Below the pieces are notes generated by a model. That model did not search any database. It had not been told where the DNA came from and saw only the letters and a list, made by a program, of their open reading frames with translations. The position numbers and the translations under genes are program-made. Below, in pieces: positions 12,206-22,222 of a DNA stretch of 64,000 nucleotides. The stretch covers positions 6,138,001 through 6,202,000 of the forward strand of contig CP093831.1 in the NCBI GenBank assembly GCA_033063855.1, in the 5' to 3' direction. Each line of letters starts with the position of its first letter. Position 1 is the stretch's first letter. Source of the DNA: Smittia aterrima (Eukaryota > Arthropoda > Insecta > Diptera > Chironomidae).

Positions 12206-13344
12206 ATCAAAGGGATCGAAAAGCTTATACTTGCGAAAGAAAAACTGGACATGTTTTTAAAAAATGCAAATGAGGGAAATTTGAAGATGATGTCAGAAGT
12301 AAGTTTTAAAGAACGTTGTGGGAAGTGAAATTAATTTTTTTTTCTTAGTTGCTGGACTATGGAAAAGGAGTCTTCGATCGTAGTGCTGGTTTCAACGCTG
12401 CGAAATTGCGGTGTCTTATTTGCAATTAAAAGATTAAGATTGTTAAGGAAATTCCATTTAAGATGACAACGCGTGAGGTTATGAAAGCATTTATGGATGA
12501 AATTAAGGAAGTTGGACTTGTTAAAGCTGGCGATTGTTGGAATTATGATGAATTCACTGTTTCGTTCGACGTCGTGCGTGACAAGGTGCCGGAACAAACG
12601 ATTGGATGTGGAATTTCTGTGAATGCTGCAGGCACAGTTGGTCCAATGATGATTTTGATTGCACATGATGCGCCACAGGGGCTGGAACAAGTACTGGCAA
12701 GAGAAGAATCGCTTAGTGGCATTACTTTTGTAAGGAAAGAACGTGCCAATTCAGGTTTCACTACTGGGAATATCAACAATTTCATGAAGGATTCCTTGGT
12801 ACCCAAAATCGTCGAAGGAGCTGCGACGAAATTATTATTGCTTGATGGCGTACGATCTCATAACAAAGGAGATATGAAAACGTTGTCAGAGAAAACTGGA
12901 GTAAACATTGTTTTTTTCCCTCCAAATATTACTGGTAAGATTCAACCGTTGGACAGAAAATCATTATTGGGCAAAGATGCCAAGAAGTATTCGAAATTAA
13001 CAATGCTAAAGGAATGGAAGCGAGTGAAGGATGGCTCCAAAGTTGAAAATTTGGTTGAGTTCTATAAGACGTTTAGAACGCATTATATTGGATCGAAGAT
13101 GACGGCGGAGAACATACGAGAAGCGTTCGAGACAACGCATATGTATCCTTTTGATTGAGATGCTATAATGGATTGTCGTTTTGTTGGCGATAGCCCAGAG
13201 GACTCTCTGCTGATTGGAGATGTTGCTGAAGCGGTGATTCAAGATGAAACTGCGTTAGGTGCGCAAGGAATTGATGCTCGGATGGATCAAGGACCTTTTG
13301 GGGGACTCAAGAATACCATTGCACCAGCTGTTTCAGCAGAATGA
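12206..13344 (+). pseudogene. pogo/jerky-type DDE transposase remnant
   Basis: Plus-strand sequence with the architecture of the DDE_1 superfamily (Tigger, jerky, pogo). The first catalytic Asp is in CWNYDEF (GAT at 12547-12549). It is followed by IGCGISVNAAGTVGPMMILI, the second Asp in LLLLDGVRSHN (12844-12846), and NIVFFPPNITGKIQPLD. An upstream exon ending MMSE at 12298 seems to splice (GTAAGT, intron 12299-12348) to LLDYGKGVFDRSAGFNAAKL. The frame is broken by TAA at 12427-12429 and TGA at 13156-13158. It continues open to a final TGA at 13342-13344, 4 bp before the right repeat. The N-terminal helix-turn-helix DNA-binding domain was not recognised, so the copy is probably truncated as well as interrupted. 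Confidence 0.82.
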
Positions 13345-13348
13345 GGTC

Positions 13349-13830
13349 CTTAATTTATTAATTAATTGTCCGCTATAGGTATACAGCGACTTTTTATATT
13401 TTTCGTTTCTTGTGCCCGCGCTTTTCTGTTCGGAAAGGAAGGAGCACCGTAATAAAAGTGTAGAAGCTATTAAAGACTTAATAATTTATGAACTTGTTGA
13501 TATTTCGATCGAGTTCTTAGTGGAAAACAATAAATGACTTATTGATTTTCGATTGTACAAAGTTGTTGTTCCAGCAACAATGAGTTCTTCAGAGTTTGGG
13601 TTGTGTTAACTTTAAAGATTTGAAACCATTGAGTTTGTTCTATGATTTTATATGTTGAAAGCCTATCCCAGCCCCTGACCATGCTTTGCTTAATAGATTT
13701 TTATCAACATCGCCCCTCAAGCAGGTTAAACACAATTCTTTTGTCGCAACACTTCTTGTATTGATTTCAAGCGGTTTCATTCAAAAAATCAACTTCGCTG
13801 GCAGCTGAAAAGCCATTAACTGATCAGGCC
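13349..13830 (+). repeat. Right copy of the 482-bp direct repeat
   Basis: Same length and orientation as 8751-9232, with two substitutions visible by eye. It starts 4 bp after the transposase stop. The host-side flanks differ: GAGCAA precedes the left copy and AACCACTC follows the right copy. The match ends at GGCC in both copies. Confidence 0.93.
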
Positions 13831-16800
13831 AACCACTCACTCTCCGATCCGCGCACAAACAAAAGATAAACAGCATCCAAACAATTACTTGTTCTGAAAT
13901 AGATCTTGAAGTTCTCATTGTTGTTTATGCTTTATTGTCCGGGGCGCAAACGACAAACAACCTTGGATACCGTTATCAAATACGAATTATAAAATAGCAA
14001 TGTCTGAAAATATAATAACGACGACGGCTACGGCAGAACCGCACCTTTGCAATATTGCCAACACCACTCCCGCTCGTCATAATCGCATCAGAATGTAATA
14101 GTTTACAGATTTTTTTCTATCTCACTCTTTCTTAGTTTTTAATTCAGTTTATATGTAACAAACGGCGCAACAACATTGGGCATTGTGTAATATCATTTAT
14201 TTGAAATTATAATTACAATCGAGAGCGGCGCGAGACGGATTCATATCATATCAGGCGGCTGGACTGCTGGCGATGTAAGGCAACAAGCGCAGATGTGGAA
14301 TTGGGACATGCTGAACGCTCGATCAAGGCTGTTCGAGTTTCAATTTCCCGATGTCTTGACTGATAATTAGACGCGCGAGCGAGCATACGAAGCCGAGCGC
14401 AAAAATAGAGCAATAAAATATCGAAAAGCGATCAATAATGCCAGACTACAACAGTCGACTCGACGGAATATGATTAGACGTTTGCGCGCGATTTACACGA
14501 ATCCTCCCACGATCGGGGTGAGTAGAGCTGTGGCCAGAAGGTGAACGAGTCTAGCGCATAGCTGCACTATAGGTTGTGACTGGCTACAGAGATAAAAGGC
14601 CTTTTCAATGACATTCTACACCGCATAATCTTAATAATCGCTCATGGAATCGTAATTTAAATTATAACTTTTGCATTTTGCATCGCAAGCGAAGAAAATG
14701 AAAGTTGGATCTATCGCCTTAGTGACCGCTTGCACTTTTATTTATTCATACAGTGGCGCACAAAATGATTTTTTAATTAGAAATCTTTGAATGTTTCTAC
14801 AGTTCAACTCGAGATATCGTATCGATATCAATGACCGCTACTGTTCATATTCATGTCTATCAATGTTTTGTTGTCTTCTGATTGCGGAGCATTAAAAATT
14901 TTCTTTCCTATAACTTAATGCTCGCAGTTTAACAGTAAAAATACCATTGGCAAAGTTATATTGTAATTAAAAATATAAATCACATTTTATGGTGCTGATT
15001 ACTATTAATCGAGCATTAGCTTGCATTCTCCTCTTAATGGCGAGTGTATTGTTGATGTTTACCGACTTGATGTTTACTGCAAAATCATCAATAGACTGCA
15101 GAGTAATGCGGTGTTGTTAATAGAGCACTCGATGGTTATTAAGAGAAAAGCTATTTCCACATTACTCTCGATGAACGAACATCCTGTGCTGTGCTTTAAG
15201 ATATTGCTAAGTCGTCGATTTATGTAAGCTCTTTGAGCGTATCACTGACGATATCGTCGATGACTTGAAGAGGTTTTAAGACGAAACTTTGCAAACTGTA
15301 AGCGCGCCAACGAAGTCGTTACAAGATTTTCAGCTGATACATCATAATTATGCAAATTAGAGTCAGCGCAGAGCCTCTCGGTTAAAAAAGGGAGCGAGAA
15401 ATGCTCATTGAGTGCTCACATGAAGCTCGAGAGTGATGTGATGTAACCTGAATCGAATGCAAGTACATCGAAAATGCAGTCGATGTACTTGAGACTTAAT
15501 TATCTAACGAGCATGTTTAGTGGATGCAAAATTAGCATAATTTGTGGGTACTTGTAGAGAAGCGAGAGCGTCTAATCGAAATTAACATAAATTGAACCAA
15601 TTTTATTTGCACAAAAATCAACCGCACGTTGTGCAACTGGCGTCCGCTAACAGAAGCTTCTCAGAGGTTAAAAAGGGAGATAAAATTGAAAAACGGTGTC
15701 AAGATAACGAAACGCCTCAATAAATCGCTCTGCTCAAGCAAGCAAACACAGAGAGAAAGATTATAAAGATATTTAAAAGACTGAAGCGATAAGTCATGCA
15801 CAATGGCACTGCACAACTTCTTGTGTTGTTTTGAATTCTTTAATTCAAGGGAATTAGGGTTGAGTGGAGGTGAAGTCAATCAAGTTAAGATAGCGCAAGC
15901 GCAATTTATCCGACCGAGGTGACGGATCTCTCGCTTAATCCCTCACAACTTAATATAAATCCTCCTAAACAATGCTCGCAGTCATAATTTATTGACTTGA
16001 ACTCTCATTTCTTTCTCTTCCTTTAAAAATGCAGACTTCCAGACAATAGTTGACAATAGGCTTGTAGCGAAGTCTTTTCTTTATCTCACTTCACCCGATC
16101 GAATCCATCGTGATCGATAAATAATAATTTCTTCCTCTTCACACTTTGAATATTCCTCGCCAATTTATTTCTGCTCCGACCAAAAATAGAAATGCCACAA
16201 CACAAAGTGCAATGCATTCCGTTGAACCGTTTGTTTGCCAGCGACGTTCGCGAGAGCAACTCGAGACTGACATCACTTGTCTATGAGCCTCGTAATTGTC
16301 TCGATATATAAAATTATTGAAGAGGAAGTTTACAGCCTTCGATTGAGTGGAGGGAGGAATCTTCAATTAAAATATTTTTAAAGAAAAAAAAAATCCTAAA
16401 ACAATTTCTAAAATATTTTTTAGAAAAAAATTTGAACTTCGATTCGTTTAGACAACGAACAACTCGTGCATATATTTTATTATTTATGAGCATTGTACTT
16501 CGCCTATTGTGATCATAGTTCAAGCCATTCCGTGTTAAGTATAAATTATTACCTTTACGAAAAATAAAAAATAACTAAAAGATGCTTCGCGAAAATTTCT
16601 CTCTTCCCCTCAGACAAACATTTCTTCTCCACTTTGCTAACATCGCTCGAGCCATAATAGTCGTTCAAGTCGTTTGCCTCTTTTGTACAATTTTTATCTT
16701 CGAGCGTTTAACAATTGCTCCATATTTCAATTTGCATATTTTTCATTATGCTCAGAGCGAGGAGAAATAAATGTTTATGAAAACTGCAAAGAGTTTAGCG

Positions 16801-17208
16801 AAGGAGAAGCGTAGCTTAATGATTTCAAATGTGTTTTGTCCTAAAGCGGTAACGCATTTGAGGCCTCATTGCGATTGAATATTGCAATTTAAATAAACAT
16901 TTATGAGTATTAAGTTTTAATTAATGTCTACATTTGAAATTGCCTCTTCATCGCGTCGATCTTTCACATTCCTCAGACTCTCGAGTGAATTTATTGATGG
17001 CTTGACGTTAATGAAGGTCTTAGGCGGTTCACTAATTGATTGGAATTGCGTTTCCATAGCAAACACTGATGTTTATATGAAGTTGGAATGTTTCAAAGGC
17101 TGCGAGTTGTGTTTCCTAGGAAATTTATTTGCCATCGTTTCCTTAGCAACCTAAAAGTTTTATTTTCTTTACAATTCGTTTCAGATTTTAAAAATTTGCG
17201 TCTAAATC
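13831..17208. other. Intergenic region before TTLL1, no supported gene
   Basis: No recognisable gene. Short ATG frames occur, for example at 14001 (34 codons) and at 14698 (a hydrophobic, signal-peptide-like start that stops after about 28 codons). One ATG frame ends in GTGAGT at 14518. None has a matching downstream exon that I could find. The last part probably contains the TTLL1 promoter; a pyrimidine run with TTTCAG ends just before its start codon. Confidence 0.45.
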
Positions 17209-19039
17209 ATGGCTCACGACAACGGTAAACGCGCGACTCCAGCAAGTCTGTCGACGATGTACGGAAGGTAAATGAGCGCGTAAAGTTCTCTCTTTTGAGA
17301 AACTCATTTCATTGAAAGAAACTTTTCAGAATAACGCACAACGAGAACCAAAGAATGAAGATTTGTTTCTGCTCTGACATGGACAAATCTGTCTTGCTGA
17401 ATAACTTTGAAAAGCGCGGATGGTTTCAAGTGACAGCTGACGATGATTGGAACTTTTATTGGGCTGGAACACAAACATGCAGAAACATTTTCAGTGTCGA
17501 TTCAGGCTATCGAATGCATGACAATCAGTAAGTCGTTTGAATTAGCCGAGACGTCTGCTGACAGGTTTTCTCGTTCAAGGATCATCAATCACTTCCCCAA
17601 CCATTATGAGCTGTCGCGGAAAGACCTTTTAGTGAAGAACATCAAAAGATACCGAAAGGATTTGGAGCGAGATGGCAGCCCACTTGCTGAGAAGATCAGC
17701 GACGGAGCAATTGGAGGGCCAAAGTATTTGTATCTCGACTTTATTCCCGTGACTTTTGTGTTGCCAGCAGGTGAATTTTTATTTAATTCACATTCAACCT
17801 GGTCTTTAAACCTTCAATTTCCATTAAGATTACAACATGTTTGTTGAAGAGTATCGAAAGAACACGCAAAGCACGTGGATCATGAAACCGACTGGCAAGT
17901 CGCAAGGCGCTGGAATCTTTCTCATCAACAAGTTGAGTAAATTAAAGCGATGGTCACGTGAGGCTAAAACGAGCTTCCACCCTGCGATCGGAAAGGAAAG
18001 TTACGTCATCTCAAGATATATCGATAATCCTCTTTTGATTGGGGGCAAAAAATTCGATATGAGGCTTTACGTTCTCGTGACATCGTTTCGTCCATTAAAG
18101 GCTTATCTCTTCAAGTTGGGCTTTTGCCGTTTCTGCACGGTCAAATACGATACGAGTGTCACCGAGTTGGATAACATGTATGTGCACTTGACGAATGTCA
18201 GCGTTCAAAAGCATGGTGTAAGTTTCAGAGGTTTTTTCGGGCTACATTAGCATTTCAAATTGATCTCATTACAATAATTTTTTTTTCTTTCTCTGTCTCA
18301 CTCAAGGGCGAATATAACAACTTGCATGGTGGCAAGTGGAGCGTACAGAACTTGAAATTATATTTAGAGGGCACGCGGGGCAAGAAAGTGACAGAAAAGC
18401 TTTTCGGAGGCATCAATTGGCTTATTGTACATTCACTGAAAGCTGTTCAACCTGTTATGGCGAGTGATCGCCACTGCTTCGAGTGCTATGGTTACGACAG
18501 TAAGGAGACGAATGCTTCTTAATATTCTCGTATTAAAATATATTCAATTCCAGTAATTATTGATAACAACTTGAAAGCCTGGCTTGTCGAAGTGAATGCA
18601 TCGCCTTCACTCACGTCAACCACCGTTAACGACAGAATCCTGAAATACAAATTGATCGACAATATTTTGAATGTTGTGCTGCCACCCGAAGGAATTCCAG
18701 AGTAAGAAGATCAGACGTGTAAACGAGAGAAGAGAGAGAGTGAAATGCTTTTGTCGATACCATCCAAACCTTTTAGCCTGGAAAGCTTTTGAGATCTTTT
18801 CGTGATCTCAGAAGGCAAAACTTCTCTTCTGTCTTTACGTTCTGTCATCAGCGAAAGTAAAAGTTTCACGAATAACGCGTTTTTCCTTTTTCAGCGTTCG
18901 ATGGAACAAGATTCCTTCGGCTGAGAATTTGGGTAACTTCGAGCTGTTGATTGACGAGGAGCTAGCATCGCAAACGCAAGACGATAATCTACTCAACAAT
19001 TTGACTGGCAAACAAAGAGTCAATAATCGCTGGAAGTAG
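17209..19039 (+). CDS. TTLL1: Tubulin polyglutamylase TTLL1, seven exons
   Basis: Exons: 17209-17267, 17330-17527, 17580-17770, 17829-18217, 18307-18499, 18554-18701 and 18895-19039. All introns have GT-AG ends and phases agree, giving 440 residues against about 423 in vertebrate TTLL1. TTLL1 is the catalytic subunit of a complex that adds glutamate chains to tubulin in axonemes and neurons. Matches include NNFEKRGW, DDDWNFYW, FPNHYELSRKDLLVKNIKRY, the ATP-grasp segment WIMKPTGKSQGAGIFLINK (about 166-184), NPLLIGGKKFDMRLYVLV, LGFCRFCTVKYD, ELDNMYVHLTNVS, CFECYGYDIIID and WLVEVNASPSL (about 353-363, with metal-binding E356 and N358). The C-terminal NLGNFELLIDEELA also fits TTLL1. The N-terminus has a short extension (HDNGKRATPASLSTMYGR) before the conserved part. 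I see no defects. Confidence 0.95.
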
Positions 19040-19522
19040 TCGAATCGGGCTAGCTTTTCTCCAGTAAAATCAAATTATAGACTGTTGTGTGTTGCGCAAA
19101 AAAGCGTTCGCTTGACATATTTGGCGTTGTAAATTGAATGAAAAGAAAATAAAAACTCACCGTTTCGGAATTGAAACATCAAAATCCCATCTGAAAGCTG
19201 ACAATTTGCGAGTTTCTTGCGACTCGACTTTAACGACGTTTGGAGGCAATTAAATGTGAAAGAAAAGTCGTTCGCGAGTTGTGTGTGGTGTGCTCTATGA
19301 TTAAAGCGCGCGGTCATTGGATAATGAAGTCTGTCAAGCGCGCGAACATTTCTTTCGAGTCGTCGTCGTCTCGTGTGATAAAGAAATAATTGCCATTTTC
19401 ATTGGAAAAGCCTCTGGCGTTACACAACTTTTCTGTTTCTCTCTCCCGCGCGATTCGATTGTCCCACTGATTGTGCAAGGCTTAGTGAAATTGAAAAGAC
19501 ATTTTATTGTTCCAAGAATGCT

Positions 19523-20062
19523 TTATTTGTTGAACTCTCGATCAGCAGCAGGTTTTCTACAGCAAGTAAGACACGGTTTCCTCATCGAACAGCCAGGACG
19601 TCCACAACTTGATTTGCTTTGAAAACTCATCTGTGGAGGTTTGTTTTGATTTGATTTGACGCAGCAACTGCGATTAGATTTTTGTTGTTCACATCCATTA
19701 TCTAAACTCCGAGAAGACTTTGGAACTTTGCAAGAAAGACTCTTTTGTATGTGTGGCTGTGATGGCGAGCAATTTGGTTGATTATTTTCGTATTCGTCTT
19801 TTCGTACCCAATACGAACACCTGCTCTTGCTCCTTGATCGTTTAATTTCGCAATTTGTCAATGTCGCCTGCTTTTTGCAACAGCAATTCTTCGTTTTACA
19901 TTTCAGGATTGGACAGTTTTTTGTTGGACACTCAGGCAATGGCCAATCGTCAATTTTTTTTGGAAGACAACAAGTGCAAGGCTTCTTATCACAAGAGGTT
20001 GTACATGGCGTTCCTGGCGTTGAAGGTCGACGTGGACGTGATCGAGATCTAAATAAAGGCAT
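19523..20062 (-). CDS. Cys-rich basic protein, unknown family
   Basis: From the ATG at 20062 this minus-strand frame encodes 179 residues. It begins with an RS/RP stretch (FRSRSRPRRPSTPGTP), followed by many Cys residues in CxC, CC and CCC groups (KPCTCCLPKK, KNCCCKKQ, NRSCCVK, KPCLTCCRKP) and basic Ser/Lys segments (KRSRSKSRCSYW). The frame is open upstream, but a strong acceptor (TTTCATTTCAG, exon from 20107) suggests a non-coding or short first exon. An AATAAA overlaps the stop (complement of 19522-19527). There is no signal peptide. The composition recalls insect sperm-associated Cys-rich or protamine-like proteins. Its tail-to-tail neighbour TTLL1 modifies axonemal tubulin, so a male germline role is possible but is inference only. 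Confidence 0.6.
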   Translation of the reverse strand: MPLFRSRSRPRRPSTPGTPCTTSCDKKPCTCCLPKKIDDWPLPECPTKNCPILKCKTKNCCCKKQATLTNCEIKRSRSKSRCSYWVRKDEYENNQPNCSPSQPHIQKSLSCKVPKSSRSLDNGCEQQKSNRSCCVKSNQNKPPQMSFQSKSSCGRPGCSMRKPCLTCCRKPAADREFNK

Positions 20063-21478
20063 TTCGTTGATAAAGTTTAAATTGAATTTCTTGAATGTTC
20101 TCAGAATCTGAAATGAAATGAAATCATTTGATCGACGTTCATTAAAAGACAAAGTCATCAAACCTTTTATTCCTTCACTAAAGAATTTAGAAACTTTTCA
20201 TCCTCCGCTCGACGTTTCAAGATGTTCACAAATGAAAATGTTTTCAGTTTCCATCCAAAGCCAATTTTGATTGAGAAAAATTTCTTTCCTAAAACAGAGC
20301 GAGTTTTCGAATGAATGAAAATTGCCATAAAAACGTTACAGTTATGCGAGAGATTTTTTCCCTCCCGACTCAACTTCCAAATACATCGGCTCGGTCTCGA
20401 TTTAGGAAGCGTCCCGCTTCTCTCAAGCAAGCGCGCACATTATAAATTGGATAAGTGACAATAAAGCGAACGAGCTTTTTATTATTTTGTCGATCAGTCG
20501 CTCTTTGTCAATGAAAAGATGCTTAGAGGTGCCTTAGCTCAATATGATTTAGAAGCCCCAGCAAACCACAAGCGAGCGAGCATTGTGAATGGCTTATTAA
20601 AAACTCGAGTGCTTAAAATAAATCATACGTCTTGGTCTTGTTATGCCTTTTCTGTTCTTTATTGTGTTACACATCTTCGAACCGCGAAACTGTCGAGAGC
20701 GCGGAAAAGAAATTCCAAATCATCTAAAATAGTCATAACAGAGACTTCTCGTCGTGAAGCTGCTCGGTGTCCTCGTTGACGTTGCTGCTTATTTGCATAA
20801 TAATTAGTTGCAGTTCCGGTTTCCACAGACGACCATGTCAACGTGGATTCTTGTAAAATTATAAATAAATTAAGGCATGCGGTGCGCGCCCGAAGATTGA
20901 TATTTAGTCACTTGACTGTATCTGTTGGCGAACATGATGTTTCGTATGTTTTTCCTCGACTTCAATCAAACGTCGCATGCTTGTTCGAAGGAGAGAAGCG
21001 AAGCGGCCCAAACAAGGCAGAGCGACACAGCGAGAGTCAAACGATCAATAAGTTAATAAATTCTTGTCCGTCTATTGTCTTTTATGCTAATTAGGCCTTC
21101 GCGATATTGACTCAATATTATTAGCAGCCCAGAAAGAGACGTTTTGCATACTTGCGATGTTTTCGTTGACAATTGCGAACAATAGTTTAGAAATAATCGT
21201 AAATATCTGTGGCAGGCGCACATAGATTTGTGCCCTGTTTTGTTGTTGCCTTCATTATCATTATCTGCAATTTTCAAAATCCACGAACGAAAGAGGAGAA
21301 ATATCTTCATTATAAAGCAAAAGCGATGAATACTGGAGAGACCAGGGGTTAGAGTGAGTTAAGAATAATTTTTGATTGTCGTCTGAAAGAAGACAGAAGT
21401 TTTTCCAATCCCTGAAGTAAAACTATATCTATTAAAATTCTCCTTCACTCATTCACCGTAGCTCTCTATGGAATCGCT

Positions 21479-21572
21479 AGGGTGACAAGTCTTACGTATC
21501 AAAGAAGTCTTAACTTTTGATCTCACACAAGAACGAGTAAACTTTTTCAAAATATTTTCATCTGGTCACCCT
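21479..21572. mobile_element. 94-bp miniature inverted-repeat element
   Basis: The ends are perfect 8-bp inverted repeats, AGGGTGAC and GTCACCCT. The right end extends as TTTTCATCTGGTCACCCT. The 12-mer ATCTGGTCACCC recurs at the right end of the 41711-41781 element. No coding capacity. Target duplications are not obvious. The transposon family is not identified. Confidence 0.45.
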
Positions 21573-22205
21573 TGATCAAAACGCTTTTATCAAAAGACGA
21601 TTGAAAATTGATTCAGCATACAATGCAAAATAAAGTTTGACACATTCTTATGTGCAAAGTTTTTTTTTCCTTTTTTTGCCATTGTTGGTGGAACGCTTCA
21701 AACGACGACGACGACGGCGATGTTAAGAGAAGCTCGCGCTCAATTGCATCGCAGAATTGTCCAATATGGATTAAAAATGACTCAATTATCAGTGAAGAGA
21801 ATTGGAATATAGATGAGCTTTGTGTTGTACAATTGAAGCATTGTGCGCAGTGCATTATGCACAATCAAGAGAGCCAAGAAATGAATCGGAAACTTTCATC
21901 TCATTAGAAATTGAAATGCAATGTTTGATGTTATCGCGCTCGCATTTCGATGATGCCTTCACAGCATTCCGATAACGTTTCGTAATGAAATGCAACGAGC
22001 TTAGATAGATAAATCAGGTGGAATGGACAGGATTTCGATCTGAATCACCAACCCACCCAGCATCGCGGTCGATCAACTGGTTTTACTCGTGTTCGTCGAG
22101 TCGAAAAATCATTCGCGGAATGAGAAATTAATTATTCAGCAATGATATGAATTTATGAGCATGAGTTTTTTTTTTATCAAAATAACTTAGGAGGTTTAGT
22201 GCCAT

Positions 22206-22222
22206 TCTCTCTCTCTCTCTCT
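22206..22222. repeat. Short (CT)n microsatellite
   Basis: About eight CT units followed by CTAG. Confidence 0.8.

Larger units (their letters stand above)
9233..13348. mobile_element. Composite insert of gene fragments plus transposase remnant
   Basis: This 4.1-kb segment lies exactly between the two 482-bp repeats. It contains, from left to right, a truncated SCYL2 pseudogene (minus), a frameshifted MATH-BTB pseudogene (minus), a possible CtIP-like C-terminal exon (minus), an AT-rich microsatellite and a DDE transposase remnant (plus) that stops 4 bp before the right repeat. The SCYL2 and BTB pieces keep introns with GT and AG ends, so they were copied as DNA and not through mRNA. The SCYL2 similarity fades within about 20 bp of the left repeat. 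The arrangement resembles gene capture by a transposon or template-switching repair. Which mechanism acted is inference. Confidence 0.7.

Noticed and set aside
8751..13830. LTR retrotransposon interpretation of the direct repeats
   Set aside because: No TG/CA ends, no primer-binding site or polypurine tract, and no gag or pol sequence between the repeats.
14463..14517. ATG frame ending in GTGAGT (MIRRLRAIYTNPPTIG)
   Set aside because: No phase-compatible downstream exon was found before TTLL1.
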